Assembly (NCBI GenBank): GCA_001599595.1
Contig: BCHH01000001.1
Coordinates: forward strand, 957,935 to 1,021,934
Reading direction: 5' to 3'
DNA length: 64,000 nt
Source of the DNA: Beverwykella pulmonaria
Taxonomy: Eukaryota > Ascomycota > Dothideomycetes > Pleosporales > Melanommataceae
Position 1 is the stretch's first letter. The number at the start of each line of letters is the position of its first letter. The notes beneath the pieces were generated by a model, which did not search any database, had not been told where the DNA came from, and saw only the letters and a program-made list of their open reading frames with translations. The position numbers were made by a program, and so were the translations under genes. Positions 1 through 10,588 of the stretch are shown piece after piece.

Positions 1-433
1 GACGGGCAGGAGGCGGGTGAAAGCGCTGAGCGAGGCGCTTGGCGTAGGGCGCCCGCGGCAAGCTGGAGAGGGCGACACCCTAGGTAGTGCGCATTCGAAA
101 GAGACAGTCGGCGATCGTCTGCGGGTGGTGGCGGGCGTGCAGAGTGCGTTGTGTGGGCGGACGGGGCGTGGGCGGGTGGGTGGGAGGTGGTGGTTGTGGT
201 GTGAAGAGGAATGGAGAGCGACGTCCCTTCCCTTCCTGGCTGGGGCTCACGGCGGGCCTTGGCAAATGAATGTGCCAACGCCGGGCCGGTACCGACGTTC
301 CGTTTTTATTCTCATCCCCAATGTCCCCCAACGGCTAACAACGCCCCGTAAGTCAACGCTTGCGCTCACGTCCACCTTCACGTCCACCCACCGCAAGGCC
401 GCCCGATGCCTGCGCTGCTCGGCGCTGGCCACG
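1..433. other. Upstream region of the ERCC1-like gene
   Basis: The plus-strand reading frame of the downstream gene is open through most of this stretch, but no homology-like protein can be seen in it. One in-frame ATG at 266 could extend the protein by 56 residues. A dense run of G-triplets at 163-184 is listed separately. I read this as promoter and 5' leader. Confidence 0.5.
163..184 (+). promoter_or_regulatory. G-quadruplex-capable G-tract
   Basis: Five G-runs of at least three bases (163-166, 170-172, 174-176, 178-180, 182-184) are separated by loops of 1-3 nt. This satisfies the usual G3+N1-7 rule for G-quadruplexes with one run to spare. It lies about 250 bp before the ERCC1-like ATG on the coding strand. 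A role in expression is inference. Confidence 0.5.
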
Positions 434-1573
434 ATGGATGATGCCGGCCCTCGCGCCCCGGCCTCTGCCCCGTCTGCGCCCGTCGCCAGCACATCGTCGG
501 CCCAAACATCCCGCCCTATTGCTGAGCCAGCGACGGCCACGACCACGACCGCGACGACCCATGCGCCCAGAATCCAGCAGCCGACGCCGCAAGCTTTGCC
601 CTCGCGCTCGGGGCCTAGCTCGATCCTCGTTTCCCCACGTCAGAAAGGCAATCCAGTCCTCACTGGCGTCAAAGCCGTTGCATGGGAATATTCGGACATC
701 CCAGCCGACTACGTGCTCGGTGCGACAACATGCGCGCTGTTCCTGTCGCTCAAGTACCACCGGCTGCATCCCGAATACATCTACAACCGCATCCGAGACC
801 TAAAGGGCCAATACGGCCTGCGAATCCTGCTCACCATGGTTGACATTGACAACCACGAGGCGGCACTGCGGGAGCTGTCTAAGACATCCCTCATCAACAA
901 TGTCACCATCATGCTCTGCTGGAGTGCACAGGAAGCGGGTCGCTACCTGGAGCTCTTCAAGACATTCGAGCACGCTGCTCCGACAAGCATTCGCGCTCAG
1001 CAGTCGTCGAGCTATTCCGATAAGCTTGTCGAATTCATCACGGTCCCACGCAGCATCAACAAGACCGACGCTCTGGGATTAGTCTCGAATTTTGGCAGCA
1101 TCCGCACAGCCGTCAATGCCGGCCCGGAAGAAGTTGGCCTGATCGCCGGATGGGGAGAGAAAAAGGTGCAGCGCTGGTGCAGTTCTGTGAGGGATCCATT
1201 CAGAGTCAAGAAGGCTGCAAAGCGGGGCGTTGTTCGTGACGACAGCCGCGCCACAATGCCGCGGGCCGTGTCTCGTGAAGGCGGCGAAGATCCGATGGAC
1301 TTGGACATCACTGAGCCTAGTCCATCCATCCCAAGAGAAGGAGACACAGACAAGCCGCCCGCGCAGCGCCTAACAGAACGTGTCTCGCATGGTCGGCTTG
1401 GTGAGGATGAAAAGGAAGCCATGCGTCAGGCGGAAATAACGGGGAAGGCTGCTCGGACCATAGTCCAGAAGGGCGAAAGGACCGCAACGGACAGTTCGGT
1501 CAAGGGCCAGCAAGCCGGCGAGGAGTTGAGTGAAGGCGTTATGGCTGCTCTAAACAAGCTGCGGCAGCAATAA
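434..1573 (+). CDS. rad10: ERCC1/Rad10/Swi10-type DNA repair endonuclease subunit
   Basis: This 379-aa protein is the non-catalytic partner of the XPF/Rad1 nuclease. The heterodimer cuts 5' of bulky lesions in nucleotide excision repair and acts in single-strand annealing and crosslink repair in the nucleus. Residues 1-70 are a low-complexity Ala/Ser/Pro/Thr stretch. Residues about 72-190 are the central ERCC1 domain, starting NPVLTGVKAVAWEY and containing YHRLHPEYI. Residues about 198-258 hold the tandem helix-hairpin-helix part that binds XPF (NKTDALGLVSNFGS, then IAGWGEKKVQRW). The C-terminal 120 residues are charged and not conserved. No intron is needed. The ATG at 434 has A at -3 and gives an acidic MDD start; an in-frame ATG at 266 has a poorer context. 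The family call is secure; the exact start is less so. Confidence 0.93.
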   Translation: MDDAGPRAPASAPSAPVASTSSAQTSRPIAEPATATTTTATTHAPRIQQPTPQALPSRSGPSSILVSPRQKGNPVLTGVKAVAWEYSDIPADYVLGATTCALFLSLKYHRLHPEYIYNRIRDLKGQYGLRILLTMVDIDNHEAALRELSKTSLINNVTIMLCWSAQEAGRYLELFKTFEHAAPTSIRAQQSSSYSDKLVEFITVPRSINKTDALGLVSNFGSIRTAVNAGPEEVGLIAGWGEKKVQRWCSSVRDPFRVKKAAKRGVVRDDSRATMPRAVSREGGEDPMDLDITEPSPSIPREGDTDKPPAQRLTERVSHGRLGEDEKEAMRQAEITGKAARTIVQKGERTATDSSVKGQQAGEELSEGVMAALNKLRQQ

Positions 1574-1968
1574 TATCCAGTAGACCCTGACTGGTTATGC
1601 AATGTCTGATACTCATTTCTGCCGGTGGCATTTGCACAATTTTTACAATAGGTCAAACATGATCAGAGTAGCTATTCGTCGTCCTACTGTGTGTACACCT
1701 GAGCGCACACTGCATTCCATCTATCATTCCGGTCTACGTTCGGCGCACCGTTCCAACGCTCGCATGCGCGTCCGAGAGATCCGGCTCGCGTAAACCTGCT
1801 CTAGCACCGCGCTACTACGGTCCCTTCCCGCTCCCGCAGTCACCTTCACAAGTGCAGCCTGCAGCCTATCTATCACTCCACATACTTCAATAATTCCTTC
1901 CCATCTCCCTCCCTCGTTGGCCTAACCCACCCTTTCTATAGCGGGGCAGTTGATGCGTCCTCATCACC
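1574..1968. other. Intergenic region, tandem genes
   Basis: This is the 3' flank of the ERCC1-like gene followed by a pyrimidine-rich tract (about 1800-1950, many CCCTCCC/TCC runs), which is typical of a fungal promoter or 5' leader. Nothing else was seen. Confidence 0.5.
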
Positions 1969-3439
1969 ATGGGTTTCGCCAAGCTTCCTGCAGAGCTGCA
2001 GATGGAGATATTCAGCTACCTTGAACGCCCCGACCTCAAAGCGGCGCGAGCTGTCTCCAGGAAATTCCGTGACCATACATCTCCCACTTTGTTCAGGAGC
2101 ACAGTTGCCTGCGCTCGCTATCATGCGTTGAGTGCTATGCAGAGGATTTCTCTGCATCCTGTCTATCAAACATACGTCAAGGCCATCGTATTCGACGGAT
2201 CTGTCTACGATGGAGCTCTTGCTAACAATGAGGAGCTTTATCAGAAACACGCTGATGAGTGTGCTGAAATCAGCCAGGGCTTTCGCTGGGAAAAGCGTAC
2301 AAGGTTTGTAATCTTCTCACTTCTTTGGTAGTCAACGGAATGTTGGAATTAAAGCAACATGCAGGTGGAAACGCTACCAAGAGCTTTATCGCGAACAAGA
2401 GGATATGCGGAGTGGGGGTGTTCTGTTCGCAGAGATTTCTCGGGCTTTGGAATGGATGCCAAATGTCTCTTCGCTCATCTATTCCCCGCTGCCTCGACCC
2501 ATTCCTATAGAGCGCAAGTACATGAAGGATCTCCTTCCGCGGGGCATCGCTAGCGGGCAGTGGATGAACAGTGAGACCCTAGATTCGTTCTTGGAGTCGA
2601 GTCAACGCGGAATCCATCACATCATTGGCGCAATATACGCCAGTCAGTACTCAGGAATTCGTGAATTCCACACGGAAGCCGCTGTTTCAGGACAAAGCTG
2701 TACCGAGTTCACTATTTACGCCTTCAATTTCCCCCAGGTAGAGCACTTGGATGCAGGCCGCTTCTTTTTCCGCCACCTTTATAAGATCAACATGAACCTT
2801 TCTCTTCGGCTTCCCGACAACTCGCGAGCTCCTAGAGCAATGAATGGCGTACACCCCCCTGGACACCACAATGCTATTCCTGGGCTCGGCCACCCTTCCA
2901 CCGGGATGACTAGTAGTATGACGCACCTCTCCAACTTTGGAGCCTTACTTTCCGAGGCCAAAGATCTACGGCAGTTATCCTTACATATAAATCACTGGCA
3001 GCCTTCTGCATTTCAAATGTACGGACATCTGATTGTACATGCCCACCAACCGTTCCCTCTCCTCGGTCTTAATTCGACATGGCCAAAACTACGCTCGCTC
3101 AGTCTTGGTGGCGTCTACGCGACAGAGCAGGATCTGGTGGGATTCATAACACGCCACAACAGCACGCTCAAAGAGCTCACATTTCAATACTGCAGCCTCG
3201 TATCAGGCTCTTGGGCAAACGTCGTGGATGAAGTGCTTTACAACACCTCAATTTTCCCCTTCTCGCTCAAGAATGTCAACGAAACAGTCATTGGGGATGT
3301 GGAGTTCCAAGACATGGCACCCGAGGAGATGGAACGCTGGCAATACAAGGGTACCCTGATGCTGAACTCCGAAGGCCTTCGATACTTTGTCAGTTTACTC
3401 TTGAGCCAGGTTGAACTGTTGCTGACTCTGTTAGGATGA
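1969..3439 (+). CDS. F-box protein, two exons
   Basis: Exons 1969-2303 and 2365-3439 are joined across a 61-bp intron (donor GTTTGT, acceptor GCAG) with matching phase, giving 469 aa. Residues about 6-44 form an N-terminal F-box (LPAELQMEIFSYL, then LKAARAVSRKFRD and TLFR). F-box proteins link targets to Skp1-Cullin1 ubiquitin ligases. The rest has no repeat I can name. It contains leucine-rich helical stretches such as LRQLSLHINHW and KLRSLSLGGVYA, reminiscent of the irregular LRR-like C-termini of many fungal F-box proteins. The substrate is unknown. The last residues after RYFVSLLLSQ could be altered if another intron exists near 3400. The F-box call is solid; the function beyond it is open. 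Confidence 0.85.
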
Positions 3440-4859
3440 GCCAGAAGGTAGAACGGTGTATTCTGGGCGATCTCAGTCTATGATGGAAGACTGAGTTAGA
3501 CAAAAGTCTGTGCTACACTATTACATTCGCTACGGGACACTTAACACCCCTATTGGCATTGATTAACACCTAGCCCTAGTCTGTATTGCAGAGGCAAGGC
3601 GTAGGCACAAAGTAGCAGATCGATGACTTAATGCTCAGCCGTGCTACTAATCCCCCATCTTCGGTGGCGATTATTACTACCTTTGGATCAGTTCCACAGA
3701 TTTGCATCAATGAGCTTGAACTGCCATTGCAATTAGCTTGGAAATAGTTTGTAGTTTCTCCGACGGAGTCACGATCGACACGATTATTTCTGATATAAAT
3801 GGGTATTTACGATCAGGAAAAGTTTAGGTAATAAGCAGAAACCTCTTTCTCACATGCTTGTAACACCTTTCAATTGCATTTACTGGTCTTGGATATTCAG
3901 ATGGCAAATCGAGCTGTCAAACTATATTTACGCAGATCTACCGGTAAGACACCGCACGTGGAGACGCACGTAAGCGATCCAAAATCGTCGGAGCTCAGCC
4001 CTATTGCTGATCGATAACGCCGATCTGATGCATCCGCCTTGCCGCCGGACGCTTCTATTTTGACCTCTCCGTTTGTGTTGTGCTCGCAGAGAGCTGTTGC
4101 AGAGTGCTAAAAACAGACGCCCCCTTCTTAGTCCAATTTATCGGGGTCCTGGATACGTATCCACTCTAGGTAAGGACGTTTAGATTCCTGTTTAATTCCA
4201 TGGGTGGCTATTTTTTACTTCGTATCCAGCTTCGAAGCGTACACCATATGGTGAGAGTGACAAGTGGGAGGTTCTGGGTGGAGGTCGGAAGGATCACTCA
4301 AGCTTTGCACTCCCTGTAGCCGCCAAGACTAGTTCTGCGCTGAATGGCATATGTCACAACATCAGTGAGTCAAATCGGCATGTCTCTCAGTTGTTGCTCA
4401 CGGCGACTAGTTTTCCACCAGAAGCTGAACATTTCGCCACGGTGCGTCCGATATCTATTGTTCGCACATCGTGTCTCACCGGTATTTCCCCACTTGTAAA
4501 GCATACACCGACCAATCAGATAACGCGTTATGGCTACGAACCTTCATCTATTCTACCTTCCCACTCTTAATTCCATCTGGTCTGCTCGAGATTCTGAGAC
4601 AGCTCGTGATGCACGTATGCGCACAGTCTTTGATTTGGCCCCGCTCGCCCACGCCACGTCACGTTCCTTCCCGATTCACTCTTTTCTTGCATAACCGCCT
4701 TCCTGGTCTCAGTCGTCTCCGTTTATTCTATGCAGAAAGTTTTGCGTCTCTCGCCCTCGCCCCGCGCGCCCCGATCTAGCCAGCACAAGAGACTTCCGAC
4801 CTATCCCGCAGGATCATGGAATTGTGGCCAATCTATATCTGTCCTGCGGGATTCGTAAG

Positions 4860-5108
4860 TCAGCTTGGCGGTTGAGGAACCTCTTCATGGGAAGCTGAAG
4901 AGGGACTGGAGGTAGTATTGTTTGGTACCTGGGTTCCTGGGCTTGTCATTTGACGGGGCGGACAATGGAGCGGGGGAGTAGACGTTCTTATTGTGTGGTG
5001 TTCCCTGTATTGTGTGGTAGTTTGTTTCCACCGACTCGTTCGTTCAACGCTGCCTGTGATCTCTTCAAAGGGTACATCGACATAGTGATCTTTCCCTTTT
5101 GTTGCCAT
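4860..5108 (-). CDS. Doubtful small ORF, 82 aa
   Basis: This ATG-initiated minus-strand frame starts MATKGKDHYVDVPFEEITG and continues as a Thr/Ser/Pro-rich tail. It has no recognisable domain and occupies the promoter side of the neighbouring plus-strand gene, with a TATA-like sequence at its 5' edge. It may be a chance frame. It is listed because the first 25 residues look protein-like. Confidence 0.2.
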   Translation of the reverse strand: MATKGKDHYVDVPFEEITGSVERTSRWKQTTTQYREHHTIRTSTPPLHCPPRQMTSPGTQVPNNTTSSPSSASHEEVPQPPS

Positions 5109-5114
5109 ATATAA
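5107..5114 (+). promoter_or_regulatory. TATA-like element
   Basis: The sequence ATATATAA lies 115 bp before the ATG at 5229. The spacing is reasonable for a TATA box with a short 5' leader. It is assigned by position only. Confidence 0.35.
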
Positions 5115-5228
5115 CTTCAATAGTCTTCTTCGCGCCAATCTGGGTCTCCGATATACCACACAGGACGTTTTTGCAGTTCGCCACCTGCCCTTTTACTGCC
5201 GCTGGAGCTCAGCATTTCGAAGTTCGAG

Positions 5229-6005
5229 ATGGACCCTCAACCTAACCGAGCCCATCACCACCAAGGAGACCACCAGCAAGATGCTCGAGGAACTGATCGA
5301 CGTGCCTCACCTGGGACTGTAAGTTGTGTTCTTTCCCCAATCCCATTATGCAATTTCCGCCAGAGGCGAAAAGGATCAGACTACAGTACCAAAATCTACT
5401 GTGTTAGATACATACGACTTGGCAGAGCTAGTACTAGAACAAGAAAGTGACCTCTGGCGGATGCCATAGGGCTTTGCAGGGCTATTATGATTCATTCAAC
5501 CTCTTGCTAGGATTGCGAAGCCCGACAATTTGGTAGATTATGCTAATAGTAACAGGCTGCATACTTCAATCCCAATGATGCGACCCGTTCTTCTGCGCAA
5601 CAACCCAGTTCCAATGGGCCAACCCAAAGCTCTTACCCCGCGTATCAGCAGCAGTATCGACAACACAGTGCAACTCAGTCCTGGCACACAGTCCCTCGGC
5701 CTTGGAAAGAGATCAATCCAGAAGCGTACCGAGTGGTCGAGGCTCCAGCTTTGCATCGGTCGCGTCAACAGTACTACCAAAATCCACAAGGCCAGCCTTA
5801 TCAGAATCCGACCTACGATCAGCAGTACCAAATACAACCACCACATACCCATCAACCTCGCTTAACGCTGGCTAGTCTCCAACAAGTCGACGCCAGACGT
5901 GCGCCTACTACTAGTATGGCGGTATGGGAAAGTAAGAGTCAGCGGGATGGAGTGTGGAATGGGATTAAGTATGTGAGTGCTGAGGAGTATGAGGGTCATC
6001 GGTGA
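5229..6005 (+). CDS. Gln/Tyr-rich protein of unknown function, two exons
   Basis: Exon 1 (5229-5318, 30 codons, phase 0) is His/Gln/Arg-rich. A strong donor GTAAGT at 5319 and the acceptor TAACAG ending at 5555, with a TGCTAAT branch-like motif, join it in phase to 5556-6005, giving 179 aa. Exon 2 is rich in Gln, Tyr, Pro and Asn in the YQQQYRQH and YYQNPQGQPYQNP style. It ends with a more ordered piece (SMAVWESKSQRDGVWNGIKYVSAEEYEGHR). No family is recognised. The low-complexity part resembles prion-like or intrinsically disordered segments. The intron (237 bp) is longer than others here, and another internal exon cannot be excluded: a competing frame across 5281-5464 is also open. Exon 2 is well supported; exon 1 is moderate. 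Confidence 0.55.
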
Positions 6006-7749
6006 GGTGGCTTCTGATGAATATGAGTATGTGAGGGATGAGAATGGGAAGACATGACTTATATATGAAGAGATGACTGTGCGTTTGGACTATGATTTAG
6101 GCGTCGCTGCGAAGGCTGTGCAAATTCGGTTTGTATGCACGCGATGGAGTTGGGCAGAGATGACATTTGGGGGCTGATGAGGTTTCTTGGGGCGAGGCTG
6201 TATGTATGGCATGCGGTTAGGACATGGCCGTAGTTTCGAATACGATCGGAATTTAATTGTCGATATTTCAATGTGTTGAACAGACATGCAGTGAAGCTGA
6301 GATCTACAATGTTGGAACATGCTTAAAGACTCAATCGCAAAGTGTTTCATAAAAGATACAGTACTGTAGTGTACAATCACACCAGTACCTTTGACTGCTT
6401 GCTTGATCTGCGTTTGAGGGCTACGACAATCTGAGAACTGGTAACGAGTCAGAAAAAGTGGCTGTCAAGGCAGACTCGGAGAACAGCTGACAGTGACATG
6501 CAGCTGACACCCTACGTGGCATTGGAGTGACTAGTGAAATTGTACTTGTCCTGGAGGACTAAGAATCGGTGATCATGTCGTTGCGCTGGCCTTTATGCTC
6601 TGATTGAACGATCCTGCAGGTCGGTAGCAACAGTATTAGTCTCGACCCGAGGCAACGGATCTCCCAAAGGACGAAGGGCACTCTCAATTTGAGGCTCCAC
6701 AACTTCGCCTGCAAAGGCGAATGGCCCGATCTGGACCGCCGTCTGGTAGGGCGAATAGACACGGGACGGGAGGGAACTAGACGCTCGGGTCAATTGACGG
6801 ACCAAGCAGCCATGTGAAAGGTGGGGAAAGGCTAGCTTATTTGGACGACAGCTGGATGTTGTGCGCAAAACACAGCAAAGAGCTAAACCTTCTACGACAT
6901 ATTGCATGCGGATTCGAACTTGAAGGAAGTTGAGGAAAGTGCGTATAACGGAAAACTGCCCGGGAAAAAGAGGCAAATGGGCGCCAATTCAAGGCAAACA
7001 AGGCATATGAATAAAAGGCCGCCCTGATGACGAGACGAGGATTCGGGTTTTATTGCACTCAGTCGGTCAGGGGCTGCATTGCCCAGGTACGGTTAGTTCG
7101 TGTTCCCGGAGGACGAAGGGCGCACATAGTGTGGGGAGCACGAGGCCAGAAGTCACCAGCCGTGTCCACTAGATTGGCGATCTGGTTGCGTTTCCTTATC
7201 ATTTCTATGGGATATTAAGTCATGCATCACGCGGCTAGCATTGGAGTAGATGAGCCAGAGCTTCGAGAGTTTGCAGCAGCAAAGCTCGAATATTTTCTAC
7301 TTGGGCTTTTATCCGAGTCCAGTGTTTCCCCCGAACTTACCTAGCAAATGGTTGGCGTTAGGCTTACTGGCTTGGCTGACAGGTCAGTATACTGTGGTGC
7401 AAGGTACTTCGCACTTGTGCGTAGACTTGGGCCTCTCTTCAAGGACATAAGGCTCTGTTCACATATTCGTCGCTTGGTGGTTGCTCCCCGATTCTGCCTT
7501 GCGAGATTGAGCTAGCAAATTGTGTAACTAAAATGTGATAACCTGGGGGCTGAGTCTCTCTGAGGTCCACACTTCGGCCCCAAAGATGCGCAATTTGCTG
7601 CGCCTTGACCAAAATTATTACAATGGAGGATATATTGAAGAGCAGCTCATCCGCCATGTCTTCAATTCCGAAGAAGAGTTTTGCTGAAACTCTACTTTTT
7701 TCCACAACTCTCTTGTCTTTGCAGCGGAGTTGTTGCAACTCTTTCCACC
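6006..7749. other. Gene-poor region
   Basis: No supported gene. Several frames of 60-130 codons occur on the minus strand (for example 6593-6976) without a recognisable motif. No repeats or RNA gene were seen. Confidence 0.4.
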
Positions 7750-8435
7750 ATGACGATGATCGTTGACCGGTCAAACAATCTCCCTATCGCAGGGATAAGG
7801 GCCCATTACATTGACCCTATTCCTCCAGAACCGTCCGAGATGCTTGCTAAGCATCCACACGGCACCTCGACCATACCGCCCACTGTCAGTTGTATGCTAC
7901 TCGCAACCGGTGGTTCTTTCCGGGCGCCGGTTGACTGCTTCATTTTGGCAACAGCAATGCTTTCCTCGCCGCTTTCCTGATCTGGACGCACACGCACATC
8001 AACATCCTCGTACCACGACACGACACAACGCGTCCCGGTCAATTCCGGTGAGCACTTCTGCAACTATATCACACCTAGCTCCGACAACGGACCTGTCAGA
8101 AGCCACTGCCAAGGTGGAGGTAGGTGAGGTATACTTCTTCAAGGGCGCCCTTAGTCCTCCTTCCATCTTATTGCACGGTCGGCAGGTTTTCAGGCAATAA
8201 CACCTCAATCAGGCAGAGGCATCCCACTACCTTCAACCATACACATTCATTATCAGCTTCGATGCCGGCACGTGTGCTAGAGCTCCTCAAGCCAAGAACA
8301 GGGCGACCACGCGGATCGATGAATGCAAACAGCCGTGACTGGGCACCTGCGGAGCTTCTCACGGAGACAACCGTCCCACTTTTGCCCTACGCCCTCATTC
8401 AGGCGAATGACAAGCTGGCTTCACCACCATTTTGA
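7750..8435 (+). CDS. Tentative four-exon gene, unknown product
   Basis: Four pieces (7750-7884, 7955-8047, 8100-8119, 8186-8435) join in phase across three introns of 70, 52 and 66 bp. The donors are GTCAGT, GTGAGC and GTAGGT; the acceptors are CAACAG, TGTCAG and GGCAG. GTCAGT donors are also used by firm genes in this window. The product would be 165 aa, starting MTMIVDRSNNLP and containing KPRTGRPRGS near the C-terminus. No family is recognised, and the middle part is Arg/His/Thr-rich. Three consecutive phase-compatible introns favour a real gene, but there is no homology or conserved domain and each frame alone is short. It could equally be a chance assembly. Confidence 0.3.
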
Positions 8436-9028
8436 AGGAATATAGCGCCAGAGTCCTCCATTTCTTATCCAGCCATTCGACGCCGAGATTAGGAGAGGAG
8501 ATTGCGCGGCGGGTGCTCGTAACATGGTCGGTTGAAAATACCTTATATTCCTGCATACTGTCGAGGTCCAGGAGGACACATTGCGTCTTAGTCTCGACGT
8601 GATGTCCGGTTGTATTCTTCATAGCTAGAGGAGATATATTCCTCCAAATCTCGCTGCGACTGGACATCAAATATCTTGGACTGGCTCCCACAAAAGTTGG
8701 CAAACATGTACTTCTTAATCGAAAGACAAAATCGCTGGAGATTCGAGTCCGTACGATCCCTTCCTATCCCTTCTCCAATAGAAGACCTTGGCTGACTCAA
8801 CGTAGACTCACCTTCTCTAGTAACAAGACAATCGCTGGTACTGACGGCACTCGTCATCCCACTCAGATACCTACCGTCGTTGTAACAACAACAGTACTCG
8901 GCGGGCCCGAACTGAAGGATAATTTCGTTTCTTCCAGACCTAGTGGCTCCGAGCAGGAGAGAGGCACTGTGGTACACAATCATTCAACATCCTCACCCAA
9001 ACGAAGCTTTCGCAAATTCGTCTGCAAG
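8436..9028. other. Region upstream of first C2H2 gene
   Basis: No supported gene. A 131-codon minus-strand frame (8588-8983) has no recognisable motif. The frame of the downstream C2H2 gene is open back to 8969 without an ATG, so an extra upstream exon is possible. Confidence 0.4.
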
Positions 9029-10588
9029 ATGTTTTTGTTACATTCCCGTGCGTCCCCTACCAATTCAACATACGGGCACCAATATGGGCACCAAGAGCTA
9101 CCAGCTCCGCTCCCCGAGCTCCAAGGATCGTCCCAGAGCGCGTGCGAACTGGATGGTCACCAGCCATACAACCATGACCAGAACAGGTCCATGCAAGGTC
9201 CCGTCCATGACCAGCCGTCTCATTCACCGCTCGAACATCATTATGGCCAGCGCCATGAATCTATGCCGCATCACGCGTCTGAGATTGCATGGTCCAGCAG
9301 CCAAGCTCATGGGACAGATCAAACACCTCGCCTACCCTACTTGCCTTACCAATATATGCCCAACTCCAGTCCCATGGGTGCCGCTCAATTCCAGGGTAGA
9401 GTAAATCCGCACCCACCGTCTGTATCGATCGCAACGAATGCATCTTCCCCATCAGCATTCTCTCCGACGGTCTCGCCGTTAACCCCCATCGGCTTGAACA
9501 ACCAGGATTATATCCAAAGTCAGTTCATGAAAGGGCAAGACGATGTAAGAGAGCGTCGTGGGGGCGACTACTTCGATCCGATTGCCTGGCCCCCGCGTCA
9601 GATCTCGGAAGCAGATAGTTACAAGCGACAACATGTCGAAACATTCGATCACCTCAACAATCAGCTGATGTCACCGAGTTCCACTCGTTGCAACTCAAAT
9701 GACATCGCTGCAAATGATCGTTCCCCGGTCCTGGCCCTGCCTACGCCACCTGCTGGGTCACCACCAACCTCTGATCGTACATCCACTCCGGACGCACCAC
9801 AATATCATAACCCCGACTATACCCAGGACGACCGATGCTTCCTACCTTCACAGAATACGTCTTCAGGGACTGAGGACAATCAATGTTTTCCCCTTCCTGG
9901 GTCTACATCATTTGAATCGCAGAGCCCATCATCTGGGATTAGGGACGCTTTCAACGCTCCCAGATATAACGGCAATAGCTTTGAGGGGGATTCACGCTGG
10001 AGTGCATCTTGGAGTGGAACCCGCAGGTTCACAAACCATCACCAGCCCAATCAACAGCGGCATTACCAGTGCGCTAACGAATTCGAGTCACGCACATGGC
10101 TTGATCACAGCGAAAATCATTTGCATGAAGTCGCCGAGCCACTGCCACCCTATAGTTCTAATAACGCAAGCTCTCCGCCCGCGTTCGAACCTGCCACCTC
10201 TCAACCAAACCAGGTTCAAATTCCAATGACGCCAGTACCAATGTCACCGGAACTGCAACTACCCGAACCACAACTGAGGGGAAACAAGATCAAGAAACAA
10301 GGCCCCGCCACTATCTTCACTCCATTGCCCTGTACTCTCTGCGGAAAATTGTTCAATGGCCCGTTCCAGAAGGGGAATCGACAGCGACACTTCAGACACA
10401 CCCACTCCCTGCCATCAGCTATGGACGATCAGTCTGACAAAACGTGTCGTGAATGCGGAAGAAAGTACAAGAGGGCTGACGCAAAGAGGAAACACGAATG
10501 GAAGAAGCACCGTATTCAAGATGCAAGACCAGAAAAGAGGCGCACTGAAAAGAAGGATCGACCTATAGATTTGGCCATTGGAATCTGA
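9029..10588 (+). CDS. C2H2 zinc-finger protein with enlarged first finger (copy A)
   Basis: This single-exon frame gives 519 aa from the ATG at 9029. About 430 residues are disordered (Ser, Pro, Gln, His, Asn-rich). Two C-terminal zinc fingers follow. Finger 1 starts near residue 435 (CTLCGKLF...QKGNRQRHFRHTH) with spacing C-x2-C-x15-H-x4-H, three residues longer than the classical x12. Finger 2 starts near residue 473 (CRECGRKYKRADAKRKH) with C-x2-C-x12-H-x4-H. A basic tail follows. The layout suggests a nuclear DNA-binding regulator, which is inference. It shares architecture and finger motifs with the gene at 16.55-18.10 kb. The start is uncertain because the frame is open upstream; the fingers are certain. 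Confidence 0.75.
   Translation: MFLLHSRASPTNSTYGHQYGHQELPAPLPELQGSSQSACELDGHQPYNHDQNRSMQGPVHDQPSHSPLEHHYGQRHESMPHHASEIAWSSSQAHGTDQTPRLPYLPYQYMPNSSPMGAAQFQGRVNPHPPSVSIATNASSPSAFSPTVSPLTPIGLNNQDYIQSQFMKGQDDVRERRGGDYFDPIAWPPRQISEADSYKRQHVETFDHLNNQLMSPSSTRCNSNDIAANDRSPVLALPTPPAGSPPTSDRTSTPDAPQYHNPDYTQDDRCFLPSQNTSSGTEDNQCFPLPGSTSFESQSPSSGIRDAFNAPRYNGNSFEGDSRWSASWSGTRRFTNHHQPNQQRHYQCANEFESRTWLDHSENHLHEVAEPLPPYSSNNASSPPAFEPATSQPNQVQIPMTPVPMSPELQLPEPQLRGNKIKKQGPATIFTPLPCTLCGKLFNGPFQKGNRQRHFRHTHSLPSAMDDQSDKTCRECGRKYKRADAKRKHEWKKHRIQDARPEKRRTEKKDRPIDLAIGI

Larger units (their letters stand above)
3440..5228. other. Gene-poor intergenic region
   Basis: About 1.8 kb with no protein I can support. A 102-codon plus-strand frame ending at 4779 and an 82-codon minus-strand frame at 4860-5108 are both compositionally unremarkable. 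From about 4630 to 4760 the plus strand is C/T-rich, as in fungal promoters. The right end serves as promoter for the gene starting at 5229. Confidence 0.45.

Noticed and set aside
4471..4779. 102-codon plus-strand frame
   Set aside because: Pyrimidine-rich promoter-like DNA producing Leu/Pro/Ser-rich text; no domain.
6593..6976. 127-codon minus-strand ORF
   Set aside because: No motif or family resemblance, and no splice partner found.
8588..8983. 131-codon minus-strand ORF upstream of the first C2H2 gene
   Set aside because: No domain, and the text looks random; it also overlaps the promoter side of the C2H2 gene.
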